Source: Bin5 sp965242905 (GTDB lineage Bacteria > Chloroflexota > Anaerolineae > Caldilineales > Caldilineaceae). From it: a stretch of 64,000 nt of DNA. The position numbers and the translations under genes were made by a program. Positions 9,065 through 17,789 of this stretch are shown here, piece after piece; position 1 is the first letter of the stretch, and each line of letters begins with the position of its first letter. Under the pieces are notes generated by a model. It was not told where the DNA came from, ran no database searches, and was given only the letters and a program-made list of their open reading frames with translations. The stretch lies in the NCBI GenBank assembly GCA_965242905.1, contig CBDETM010000002.1:682001-746000 (forward strand), written 5' to 3'.

Positions 9065-10015
9065 ATGACCGCCCCGATGTTGCCCCGCAGACGACTGGGT
9101 CGCACTGAACTTGAAATTCCGGTAATTCCGTTTGGCACGCTGGGATTCAGCAACAGTTTCGGTTTCGTCAGCGATGAGGATGCCGTCGGTCTCATAAGAC
9201 ATGCGATATCTTTGGGAGCCAATCACTTTGACTGTTCCCGATGCTACGGGGACTCGATGCGCAAGCTGGGCCTGGCCCTGCTCGAAATTCCGCGTGAGGA
9301 AGTGATCATCACGGGGCGTCTGTGTTGTCACTCGGATGCGCCGTGGGGCGGCTATCACGGTGCAGGAGAAGCGGACTACTCAGCCGAACGCGCGGTCCGC
9401 GACGTGGAGGACCAGTTGGAGCTTCTCGGAACCGACTACTTCGACGGGGTAATGATCCACGACCCCAACAGGATTGAGCCGACGCTGGCCAGAGATGGTT
9501 CCCTTGCAGGTCTGTTGCAACTCAAGGCACGCGGCCTTGTGCGCAATGTTGGGTTCGGAATGGAACCGCACGACTTCCACTTGCAGGCAATTGCGACGGG
9601 GGAGGTCGATCTGCTCCTCTGCTTCAACGACTATAATCTCGTACGCCAGACGGCTGCAGACACGATACTGCCTGCCGCTACCGCTGCCGATGTGGGCGTC
9701 TTGAACGGATGGTCGATCCTGCGCGGCCTGCTGACCGGGGTCGACATCGACGAGGTCAGGACGCGACGACGCCACAGGGGCAACGACGATGCGGAGGCTG
9801 CCCGCGCTTACTGGAACTGGTGCCGGGAGGAACAGATCGATTTACTGCAGCTGGCCATCCAGTTCTGCCTGCGAGAGAAGCGCATCCATGGAAACCCGAT
9901 TGGCAGTCTGAATGTAGAGCAGTTGGAGGCCAACATTCGCGCCGCGTCGACGCCTCTGGACGAAAGCGTTTGGACCAGATTCCAGGAACGGTTCGGAGCC
10001 GGGGCGCCACAGTGA
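9065..10015 (+). CDS. Aldo-keto reductase-like protein, tandem copy A
   Basis: 316-residue AKR-fold protein. The tetrad positions read D56 (FDCSRCYGDS), Y61, H132 (MIHDPNR), but the position expected to hold the catalytic Lys is Arg (R85 in VIITGRLCC). Activity on ordinary carbonyl substrates is therefore uncertain. The start at 9065 is chosen over the in-frame upstream codon at 9023 because gaggag precedes it and it follows the ThuA stop directly. It is followed by a very similar paralogue of identical length at 10111-11061. Confidence 0.8.
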   Translation: MTAPMLPRRRLGRTELEIPVIPFGTLGFSNSFGFVSDEDAVGLIRHAISLGANHFDCSRCYGDSMRKLGLALLEIPREEVIITGRLCCHSDAPWGGYHGAGEADYSAERAVRDVEDQLELLGTDYFDGVMIHDPNRIEPTLARDGSLAGLLQLKARGLVRNVGFGMEPHDFHLQAIATGEVDLLLCFNDYNLVRQTAADTILPAATAADVGVLNGWSILRGLLTGVDIDEVRTRRRHRGNDDAEAARAYWNWCREEQIDLLQLAIQFCLREKRIHGNPIGSLNVEQLEANIRAASTPLDESVWTRFQERFGAGAPQ

Positions 10016-10110
10016 GGCGTTGAGCGCAATTCATTGATCTCGCAGGGCAGAACGTGTTGCAGGACGGTATGACTAAGGTATGACCGAGAAGCCAACTCAG
10101 GAGGAAAGCA

Positions 10111-11061
10111 ATGACCCAGACGCCACCGCCGGTGCCGCGGCGCCGGCTCGGCCGGACCGGACTCTCAGTACCGGTCATTCCCTTCGGGACGCAGGGGTTC
10201 GGCAACCACTTCGGTTTTGTCAGCGACGAGGACGCGGTTGCCCTGATCAAACATGCGGTTTCGCTGGGCGTGAATCATTTTGACTGCGCACGGTGTTACG
10301 GGGATTCTCTGCGCAAGTTGGGTCTGGCGCTGCGTGAGATCCGGCGCGAGGATGTCATTATCACGGGGCGTCTCTGCTGCCACTCGAATGCGCCGTGGGG
10401 CGGCTACCGGGGTGACGGCGAGCCCGATTATTCGGCAGACAGGGTGATCCGGGACGTAGAGGACCAGTTGGAAATCCTGGGCACTGATTACTTCGACGGC
10501 ATGCTGATCCACGACCCGAAGCGCATCGAACCCACCCTAGCCAAAGACGGCACACTGGCCGGCCTGCTGCAGCTGAAGGCGCAGGGGTTGGTGCGCAATG
10601 CGGGATACGGGATGCGTGAGCATCATTTCCACCAGGAGGCGATCGCGACGGGCGACGTCGATCTCATCCTGTGCTTCAATGACTACAATCTCATCCGGCA
10701 GACTGCCGCCGGGACGGTTCTGCGCGCGGCGGCTGCGGCCGATGTCGGCGTGATGAACGGCTGGTCGATCCTGCGGGGGCTGCTGACCGGCGCCGATATC
10801 GACAAGGCCAGAGAGCAGGGACGTTACAGGAACGACGAGGACGTCGACGCGGCGCGGGGCATTTGGCAGTGGTGCCGGGAAGAACAGATTGACCTTTTGC
10901 AACTGGCGATCCAGTTCTGTCTACGAGAAGATCGCATTCACGGCAACCCGATCGGCAGCTTGAACGCGGCGCAGTTGGAGGCGAATATTCGGGCGGCGGC
11001 GACGCCGGTGGACGAGAGCGTGTGGGCGAAGTTCCAGGGGGAGTTTGGCGTCGCCGCGTAG
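10111..11061 (+). CDS. Aldo-keto reductase-like protein, tandem copy B
   Basis: 316 residues, closely similar to the preceding gene throughout (shared blocks include GNPIGSLN and the run EEQIDLLQLAIQFCLRE). It keeps D58, Y63 and H134 and again has Arg (R87) at the expected catalytic Lys position, so the substitution predates the duplication and is under constraint. Aggagg about 10 bases before the ATG supports the start. Retention of two intact copies suggests different specificities or a dosage need. Confidence 0.8.
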   Translation: MTQTPPPVPRRRLGRTGLSVPVIPFGTQGFGNHFGFVSDEDAVALIKHAVSLGVNHFDCARCYGDSLRKLGLALREIRREDVIITGRLCCHSNAPWGGYRGDGEPDYSADRVIRDVEDQLEILGTDYFDGMLIHDPKRIEPTLAKDGTLAGLLQLKAQGLVRNAGYGMREHHFHQEAIATGDVDLILCFNDYNLIRQTAAGTVLRAAAAADVGVMNGWSILRGLLTGADIDKAREQGRYRNDEDVDAARGIWQWCREEQIDLLQLAIQFCLREDRIHGNPIGSLNAAQLEANIRAAATPVDESVWAKFQGEFGVAA

Positions 11062-11125
11062 AAATAGGGCGGGGTTTCCGCGCACGCAGCGGTCTTGCAG
11101 AGGTAGAAGGGCCTGCAAATGTCGT

Positions 11126-11155
11126 TTGACTTGAAAGAGATCACCGGTCTAAAAT
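11126..11155 (+). promoter_or_regulatory. Sigma-70-like promoter for binding-protein gene 1
   Basis: TTGACT (11126-11131), an 18-base spacer and TAAAAT (11150-11155) lie about 150 bases before the ATG at 11309. The same layout occurs before the duplicated gene at 13614. Confidence 0.6.
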
Positions 11156-11308
11156 GCCACCGGCAGGGCTGGAGGGGAGTATTTTCCTGACAGTTACCGA
11201 CGAATCCAGCTAGTGGCTCGTTCCTTCGGCCACTCACCAAATCCGTTTTCGTATTCCGCATTCGTACACACTTGTCGTGAAGGACTTTACACAAGGAGAC
11301 TTACGATC

Positions 11309-12865
11309 ATGCAGAAGCAACGTTTAAGCAGGCGCGGATTCCTGACTTTGGCGGGCGCGACGGGCGGTGCAGCAGTTCTGGCGGCTTGTGCACCGGTGGC
11401 AGCGCCGGTTGACCAGGCGGCAGCTTCGGATTCGGAAGAGGCGATGGCAGATGTCGAGCCGGTTACGGTGCGGGCGTGGATGGGCGAGCGCTACACGCCA
11501 ACGCCATGGACCAGCCGTTCTGCGGAGAACCCAATCGTCATCAACGCGCCGCGTATTCTCGCCGAGCGCTACCGGGAGGACAACCCTGGAACCGAGATCG
11601 TTTACGAAGAAGGTGCCGCGGGAGAGGACGAGTTCGCCTGGCTCACTGCCGGCGCCGCGGCGGGGACGGCGCCGAACCTGGTGCGCAGCGCGCACAATTT
11701 CGCCGTGCAGAACGGTTGGGCCGTGCCGATGGACGACTACCTCGCAGAGCCCAACCGCTACGCTCCGGAATATGATTCGTGGAAAGACGTTTTCTGGCCC
11801 AACTTCATGACCTCGCTTGTTCAGCCGGATGGGAAGATCTACTGCGCACCAATCGACAACATCTGGCCCAACATCCAAGTCGGCCTGGCCTACAACAAAG
11901 ACTTGCTCGATGAACTGGGCCTGGATCCGCCAGACACATGGTCTGCCGAAATGGAGGTTGCCAAGGCTTTGAAGGAGGCCGGCGGCGGGTTGGCTCCCTG
12001 GCCGCCCGAGGCAGCTAGAGGCGACCTCTGGGCTTTAGCGCTCCAAATCATGCCATCCATGATGCAGCAGGTCTGCCCTGATATGGACCTCAACGGGGAC
12101 TTTTTCGTCGGCATCGAAGAAGCGTTGCCCGCTTACCGCGCCGGTATCATCGGACCTAACACGCCGATCTATAAGCGCGCCTTTCACGAAATGTACGAAT
12201 TGGCCAGTTACTGGGTTGAAGGCTTCAACACCGTCGATGTCGAATTGCTGTGGCGCCAAGGAAAATTGGGGTTGCGCTATACCGGTACGTGGGAGTTCTC
12301 GCAACTGGCCAACGATCCCAATATTACTTTTGAGCGCGGCTTCCTGCCGCCGCCGCTGCCCAATAGCATGGACATTCCGGCGACGGACACAACGCCTGGC
12401 GCCGCCGACCCGCCGCGGACGACGGCCGGTGATGGAACTGTACCGGGTGAAGTGCTGAAGGCCGAACAGGGATCGGAGTTTGTTGCCATGGCGTCCTCGA
12501 CGGAAGAGGACGGCAACCTGGACCAGTCGATCGATGTCTGGATGTTCATCACGGAACCGCAGAACAATGCCTTCATGGTCAACGAGAACCAGTCGCGCAT
12601 CTCTTCGGCCAGGGACGCCCCGCTCGGATCGATCTGGTCGGAGATCGCCACCTTCAAGTTGCCGCTGTACGATTACACCATCGTCTGGTGGGGCCAGGGC
12701 TGGTACTGGGACAGGGACAACTTCATGCGCTGGCGGCCGATTTTTGTCGAATGGATTACGGGCCAGATCGATGAAGAGACCTTCTTCCGGCGGCAGGAAG
12801 AGGAGTTTGCCGCCGGCGCGCAGCGTTATGAGGAGATTCTGAAGGAGCAGAGCGACGACAGCTAG
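11309..12865 (+). CDS. Carbohydrate ABC transporter substrate-binding lipoprotein (SBP1)
   Basis: 518-residue extracytoplasmic sugar-binding protein. The N-terminus shows a twin-arginine motif (SRRGFLTLAG, R8-R9) and a lipobox with Cys at residue 27 (VLAAC), implying Tat export and lipid anchoring. A low-complexity Ala/Ser linker follows. The frame is open upstream to 11213, but the ATG at 11309 with aaggag upstream begins the signal peptide. The gene is the intact member of a tandem pair with 13614-15173, and the linked permeases lie at 15715-17635. A C-terminal motif such as YDYTIVWWGQGWYWD may contribute aromatic sugar contacts (inference). Confidence 0.88.
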   Translation: MQKQRLSRRGFLTLAGATGGAAVLAACAPVAAPVDQAAASDSEEAMADVEPVTVRAWMGERYTPTPWTSRSAENPIVINAPRILAERYREDNPGTEIVYEEGAAGEDEFAWLTAGAAAGTAPNLVRSAHNFAVQNGWAVPMDDYLAEPNRYAPEYDSWKDVFWPNFMTSLVQPDGKIYCAPIDNIWPNIQVGLAYNKDLLDELGLDPPDTWSAEMEVAKALKEAGGGLAPWPPEAARGDLWALALQIMPSMMQQVCPDMDLNGDFFVGIEEALPAYRAGIIGPNTPIYKRAFHEMYELASYWVEGFNTVDVELLWRQGKLGLRYTGTWEFSQLANDPNITFERGFLPPPLPNSMDIPATDTTPGAADPPRTTAGDGTVPGEVLKAEQGSEFVAMASSTEEDGNLDQSIDVWMFITEPQNNAFMVNENQSRISSARDAPLGSIWSEIATFKLPLYDYTIVWWGQGWYWDRDNFMRWRPIFVEWITGQIDEETFFRRQEEEFAAGAQRYEEILKEQSDDS

Positions 12866-12990
12866 GAGTCAGTATGAACCGGTGGTCAATGCTCTGGTCC
12901 GGCATTGGCCACCGCCCTCGAACTGCCGGATGCGGCTATCGGTGTAGACTACGTGCAGGCGTAAGTAGGCGTGCGCGATATCATCGAGGC
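12866..12990 (+). pseudogene. Relic of duplicated flank and start of the Ig-like protein gene
   Basis: After the SBP1 stop, the sequence matches the flank of SBP2 (15174-15225), including the shared tatgaaccggtggtca. It then jumps to a segment (about 12921-12983) resembling the signal-peptide coding part of the gene at 15263-15697: cggctatcggtgtagactac against cggctatcgcggtcgactac. About 70 bases are missing between the two matched parts, and the relic contains stops (gtaag, tag). The original duplication unit therefore extended into the small secreted-protein gene. Confidence 0.65.
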
Positions 12991-13076
12991 ATTCGACCAA
13001 CCCAGAGCCTTTGCTGAGTGAATAAGCACAACCATTCTGAGCGTGCCGGTGACTGAAAACAACTGTCGGCGTTTAG

Positions 13077-13345
13077 GGAGACGCAGGGCAGGCACAAGGC
13101 CTGCCCCTACAGGGATGTGATGCGACTGGCGCGCCATGGGTTGACGAAGCTCTTTCGGAAGGGCACCTGTCGCCAATGTCGACACCCGGTCGGCCAGGGA
13201 TGTTGTAGGAGAGGGGGCGTTGCGGGGGCGAAGCCCCCGCACAAGGGAGGGCCGAATAGGCCCGACCGCCCGGAACTGCAGGGTATAGGGGCTGGGGGCC
13301 AGGGGTTAGTGGTCAGAGATGGCGCTTCCTCTGCCTCAGAGTTGA
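13077..13345 (+). repeat. MITE-like dispersed repeat, copy 2 (truncated)
   Basis: The core 13180-13271 matches copies 1 and 3 at 86 of 92 positions. Similarity fades out at ctgcctcagagttga near 13345, and neither terminal inverted repeat is present. The hairpin at 13222-13240 has loop GAA instead of GGA with an unchanged stem. Upstream, 13086-13106 forms another perfect 8-bp hairpin (GGGCAGGC-ACAAG-GCCTGCCC) of the REP-like type. The repeat sits between the two tandem binding-protein genes. The remainder of the 12866-13613 gap holds the relic, a promoter and a 5' leader. Confidence 0.7.
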
Positions 13346-13430
13346 TGGCGGACTGGCCATGGTTTCGTCGCTTTCAGAGAATTGCCAGAGGTCACCCCCG
13401 TTTCGGACTGCAGCCGCGGAAAGATTTCGT

Positions 13431-13460
13431 TTGACACGCGAGTGAGCGTTGAACTATCAT
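13431..13460 (+). promoter_or_regulatory. Sigma-70-like promoter for binding-protein gene 2
   Basis: TTGACA (13431-13436), an 18-base spacer and TATCAT (13455-13460) lie about 150 bases before the ATG at 13614. The leader shares cctgacagtt (13491-13500) with the SBP1 leader (11186-11195) and the start context aaggaga-ttacga-catg. Confidence 0.6.
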
Positions 13461-13613
13461 GCCACGAGAGCAGGATAGGGGGGGAGGTTTCCTGACAGTT
13501 CGCGCCAAATCCATCGAATTGCCCGACCACGCCCGCATTCACCAACCTTTTGCTCGTAATCCGCAATCTTACATAGCTGCAGTTAAGGCCTTCACCCAAG
13601 GAGAGTTACGACC

Positions 13614-15173
13614 ATGCAGAATCGACAGTTAAGCAGGCGCAGTTTTCTAACCCTGGCAGGTGCAACCGGCGGCGCCGCGTTACTCGCTGCCTGTGCGCCC
13701 GCGGAGGTTGAAGTCGACCAGTCAGCCGCAGCCGACGATTCGGGAGAGGCAATGCCCGATGTTGACCGCGTGCCGGTGCGCGTTTGGATAGGAGGCAGTT
13801 ATACGCCTACCGAATGAACCAGTCGTTCGGCCGAGAATCCCATCGTGGTGAACGCGCCGCGCATCCTCGCCGAGCGCTACCACGAGGAGAATCCCGGAAC
13901 AGAGATCGTGTACGAAGAGGGCCCTGGCGGCGAGGACTATTTCGCCTGGCTGACGGCCGGGGCGACGGCGGGAACAGCGCCTAACCTGGTGCGCAGCACG
14001 CACAATTTTGCCGTGCAGAACGGATGGGCAGTAGCGATAGACGACTACCTTGCCCAGCCCAACCGCTACGCGCCGGATTATGATAAGTGGATAGACATCT
14101 TCTATCCGACCTTCATGAACTCGCTGATTCAGCCGGACGGCAAGATTTACTGTGCGCCTATCGACAACATCTGGCCTAACATCGAGGTCGGGCTGGCCTA
14201 CAACAAGGAGACGTTCGACAGCATGGGGCTGGAACCGCCATCGACGTGGAGCGCACAGATGGAGGTGTCCAGGGCGCTGAAAGAGGCCGGTGACGGACTG
14301 GCGCCATGGCAGTGGGAGCAGGCGACGGGCAACCTGTGGCCTCTGGCGCTGCAGATCCTGCCCTCGATGATGCAACCGATCTGCCCGGATATGGACCTCA
14401 ATGGGGACAAATTCGTTGGCGTCGACGAGGCGCTCCCCGCCTACCGCGCCGGCATCATCGGTCCCAATACGCCGATTTACAAGCGCGCTTTTGAAGAGAT
14501 GTACGAGCTGGCAACCTACTGGATTGACGCCTTTAACACGGTCGACATCGACTTGCTTTGGCGAGAGGGCAAAGTGGGGCTGCGTTATTCGGGTTCGTGG
14601 GAGTTTTCGCGCATGGCCAATGACCCCAATGTAACTTTCGAGAGAGGTTTTCTGCCGCCCCCGCTCCCCAACAGCAGTGAAATTCCAGCGACGGACACCA
14701 CGCCCGGCGCGACCGACCCGCCGCGCACGACCGCCGGTGACGGAACGGTGCCCGGCGATCTGCTGACCGCCATTCAGGGATCAGAGTTTGTCACGATGGC
14801 GTCCTCGACAGAGAAGGACGGCAATCTGGAACAGACGATCGATTTCTGGATGTTCCTTACCGAACCGCAGAACAACGCATTCCTCGTCAATGAGAACCAG
14901 GCGCGCATTTCTTCGGCCGTGGACGCGCCGCTCGGTTCGATTTGGCAGGAGATTGCCACCTTCAAGTTGCCCCTCTATGAGTACGCGATTGCCTGGTGGG
15001 GCCAGGGCTGGTATTGGGACAATGACAACTTCATGCGATGGCGGCCGGTATTCATCGAGTGGATTACGGGCCAGATCGATGAAGCAACTTTCTACGAGCG
15101 GCAGGAAGAGGAGTTTGCCGCCGGCGCGCAGCGCTACGAAGAGATTCTGCAGGAGCAGACCGACGACAGTTAG
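13614..15173 (+). pseudogene. Carbohydrate ABC transporter binding lipoprotein (SBP2) with in-frame TGA
   Basis: Tandem paralogue of SBP1 with the same Tat motif (SRRSFLTLAG) and lipobox Cys27. After 67 codons the frame hits TGA at 13815-13817 (YTPTE-stop-TSRSAENP), exactly where SBP1 has Trp (YTPTPWTSRSAENP, codon TGG). The same frame then continues intact for 451 codons to 15173 with no other lesion, giving 519 positions against 518 in SBP1. This is a one-base nonsense change, a sequencing error or readthrough. Reinitiation at the GTG near 13845 would give a protein without signal peptide. TGA is the normal stop of many genes here, so it is not a recoded genome. Confidence 0.8.
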
Positions 15174-15262
15174 AAACAGTATGAACCGGTGGTCAGTGCT
15201 GTGGTCTGGCACTGGCCACCGTCCTCGGACAACAGGTAGCTAATCACAGGTTTTTGCCGATA

Positions 15263-15697
15263 ATGGGAAGAGGACGGCTGCTCGCATTCGCCGCTATCGG
15301 ACTGCTGCTGGCGGCTATCGCGGTCGACTACGCGCAGGCACAGGTACGCCTGCGCAACATCTCCATCACCGGGGAGTTCGATCAGCCCAAGGTAATCGCC
15401 GACGGCAAGAGCTCGATCATTCTGACCGTGCGCGTGACCGAGAACGGTGAGCCGCGGGGCAACGCGCTGCTCCAAGCCTGGCTTGAATCCGGCGGCGGTC
15501 TTCTCATCCCGGAGTGGAACTATACCGACGAAGAGGGTTACGCCGAGTATACGTACACGCCGAATGCGGCGGGCCCCTACGATCTGCAGGAGGATACGAT
15601 CGCGCATGTGATCGATATCAACGTCGGGCGACTGTTCGAGGTTGATAAGCATTACCGGATTCAGATTCCGATTGAAGCGCCGTTGACAACGGACTAA
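15263..15697 (+). CDS. Small secreted protein with Ig-like (Big_1/invasin-type) domain
   Basis: 144 residues starting with a signal peptide (LLAFAAIGLLLAAIAVDYAQAQ) whose likely cleavage is after AQA. The mature part reads as a single beta-sandwich: VIADGKSSIILTVRVTENG and YTDEEGYAEYTYTPNAAGPY resemble bacterial Ig-like repeats with the 'T-D-x-x-G-x-A' strand. A TTG at 15254 is an alternative start. It is inserted between the binding-protein genes and the permeases, an unusual position, suggesting a periplasmic or surface accessory to substrate capture. Function unknown. Confidence 0.6.
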   Translation: MGRGRLLAFAAIGLLLAAIAVDYAQAQVRLRNISITGEFDQPKVIADGKSSIILTVRVTENGEPRGNALLQAWLESGGGLLIPEWNYTDEEGYAEYTYTPNAAGPYDLQEDTIAHVIDINVGRLFEVDKHYRIQIPIEAPLTTD

Positions 15698-15714
15698 GGA
15701 AGAGGAACTGCTGC

Positions 15715-16692
15715 ATGAGCAGTGCGCAGACAACGCAGACAGATACGGCTCCGGGCGGTCGCCGGCTTTGGGGGAGAAGGAGTGAAGCAGCGCCGCTCAG
15801 TTGGAGAGCGTTTCGCCGCTCGTGGCAGGCCTACGCGCTCCTCAGCCCGATATTCATTCTGCTAATCATATTCGTCTACTATCCCCCTATTCTGGGCCTC
15901 GTTCGCGCGTTTTTCCGCTGGCGCCCCGGCGTACCGGCTACGTTTGTCGGCCTCGACAACTTCGTCACATATTTCACTTACGCTGAGACCCCGCATGAAT
16001 TGGTCAACATCGTCAAGCTGTTGGTTTTCGGCCTCTTTGCCGGCATTGTGATGCCGTTCATCATGGCCGAGTTGATCTTCTTTGTGCGCTCAGCGGCCCT
16101 GAAGGAGCTATACCGTCTTCTGGTCATCATCCCGATGCTTGTGCCAGGCATCGTAACGGTGCTTCTGTGGCAGAAGCTCTACGATCCGTACCTCGGGCCG
16201 ATCAATGACCTACTGCGGGCAATGGGCCTTGAGCATTTGGCGCTGAACTGGCTGGGCGAGCACCGGATCGCCATCTATGCGATTATGTTTGTCGGGTTCC
16301 CGTGGGTGTGGGGGGTGGGCACGCTGATCTATCTGGGCGGGCTGGGCCAGATTTCGGACTCGGTATATGAAGCCGCAGCATTGGACGGCTGCACAGGCGT
16401 GGGGCGGGTATTGCGCATCGATATTCCGCTGGTGCTGGGGCAGGTACGCCTGCTGGCGATCCTGGCGATAATCAACGCTATCACAGCGTTCCAGAACATT
16501 CTTGTTCTCACGGACGGAGGTCCGGGGTTCTCGACGATGGTGCCAGGGCTGACGATGTTTCATTCGGCCTTCCGCGCGCAGAAGTTCGGCTACTCCTCGG
16601 CAATTGGCCTGCTGTTGTTCATCATTGCGATGTCGGGGACACTGATCATTAACCGGGGCATCCGGCCTGCGAACGAAGAGCTAAGGCAGTAG
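15715..16692 (+). CDS. CUT1-family sugar ABC transporter permease (MalF-like)
   Basis: 325 residues with about six membrane helices after a 40-residue polar N-terminus. The EAA loop is EAAALDGCTGVGRVLRIDIP near residue 220. It begins 17 bp after the Ig-like gene with gaggaa upstream, and would pair with the permease at 16769 and the binding proteins SBP1/SBP2. No ATPase is encoded nearby. Confidence 0.87.
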   Translation: MSSAQTTQTDTAPGGRRLWGRRSEAAPLSWRAFRRSWQAYALLSPIFILLIIFVYYPPILGLVRAFFRWRPGVPATFVGLDNFVTYFTYAETPHELVNIVKLLVFGLFAGIVMPFIMAELIFFVRSAALKELYRLLVIIPMLVPGIVTVLLWQKLYDPYLGPINDLLRAMGLEHLALNWLGEHRIAIYAIMFVGFPWVWGVGTLIYLGGLGQISDSVYEAAALDGCTGVGRVLRIDIPLVLGQVRLLAILAIINAITAFQNILVLTDGGPGFSTMVPGLTMFHSAFRAQKFGYSSAIGLLLFIIAMSGTLIINRGIRPANEELRQ

Positions 16693-16768
16693 AGCGTTTC
16701 AGTTTGACGCTGAATGCCGGGCGAGGCGGCTAAGCGACGACCGGCAGCATTTTTTGCGGGAAACAGAC

Positions 16769-17635
16769 ATGACGACCGAATTACAGAGGAGCCCGAACCG
16801 CCGCCCGCTGCAGATGTCCCAATTGGGCCTCCATCTTATGATCGCCTTCCTGCTGCTCCTCTCGCTGGTGCCGACGGCGATCATGATCAACCTGTCGTTC
16901 AAGAACGGGCTGCAGTACCGCTGGGAGCGCTGGACTCTGAGTCTGCCGTTACGAGGCTCGAACTATTTGTCGGCCTGGGATGTGATCGACGCCTATATGA
17001 TCAATACGGTGCTTGTGGCCGTGGTCGGTCTTGCCGGCGTGCTGATTCTCTCGCTGATCGGCGGCTACGTCTTCGCGCGCATGCGCTTTCCCCTGCGAGA
17101 GCCGCTCTACTACGCTATTATCGCCCTGCTGATGGTGCCATGGGTGCTTTCCTTCATTCCCGCGTACATGCTCTACAACAATTTGGGCCTGCTCAATACG
17201 CGCTGGGCCTTGATCATCCCCAACGTCGCCGGGGGCCCGATATTCGGCATCTTTCTGATGCGGGCTTTCATCACCGGCATACCGGAGGAGCTCTACGAAT
17301 CGGCGCGGTGCGACGGCGCGGGCGCGTGGTCGCTCATCTGGCGCATCACTTTCCCTCTTAGCCTGCCGGGACTGGCCACGCTCTCCGTGCTTAATTTCGT
17401 GGCGGAGTGGAATTCGTTCCTGTGGCCGCTGGTTACGATCAGCGATGTGAGCAAGCAGGTGATCTCGGTCGGCCTGTTCCGGCTGTCGCGGACGACCAAC
17501 GATTTGGTCGATTTCGGATCGGGCGGTCCTCTCTTCGCCGGTTATGTGCTGGCGTCGATACCCCTGGTTATTCTTTTCATCGTGCTGGGCAAGTTCTACG
17601 TTGAAGGGTTGGTTGAGTCCGGCATCAAGATGTAG
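16769..17635 (+). CDS. CUT1-family sugar ABC transporter permease (MalG-like)
   Basis: 288 residues from the ATG at 16769; a TTG at 16754 would add five residues and neither start has a strong Shine-Dalgarno sequence. Six membrane helices; EAA loop ESARCDGAGAWSLIWRITFP near residue 180. The Cys in this loop is unusual but the Gly is kept. It is the last gene of the SBP1/SBP2 transporter and is followed 154 bp later by a third binding-protein gene. Confidence 0.86.
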   Translation: MTTELQRSPNRRPLQMSQLGLHLMIAFLLLLSLVPTAIMINLSFKNGLQYRWERWTLSLPLRGSNYLSAWDVIDAYMINTVLVAVVGLAGVLILSLIGGYVFARMRFPLREPLYYAIIALLMVPWVLSFIPAYMLYNNLGLLNTRWALIIPNVAGGPIFGIFLMRAFITGIPEELYESARCDGAGAWSLIWRITFPLSLPGLATLSVLNFVAEWNSFLWPLVTISDVSKQVISVGLFRLSRTTNDLVDFGSGGPLFAGYVLASIPLVILFIVLGKFYVEGLVESGIKM

Positions 17636-17789
17636 GCATCTCGAACAACTGCAACTGAACAATTGAAGATTCCCTCACCCCGATTCGACACGGCTCTTGT
17701 GGCGTCTCAGTTGGCCAAACAGACAAGAAGACTTCTGTAATTGGATTCGACGGACCGATCAGCTATTGAACCGAAAGGGGACGAAGACC

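Noticed and set aside
13614..15173. UGA reassigned to Trp, or selenocysteine
   Set aside because: TGA terminates many intact genes here (for example at 927 and 45513), and no SECIS-like context or Cys homology is seen at this Trp position.
16714..17361. 215-codon plus-strand frame
   Set aside because: Overlaps the MalG-like permease in another frame with arginine-rich composition.
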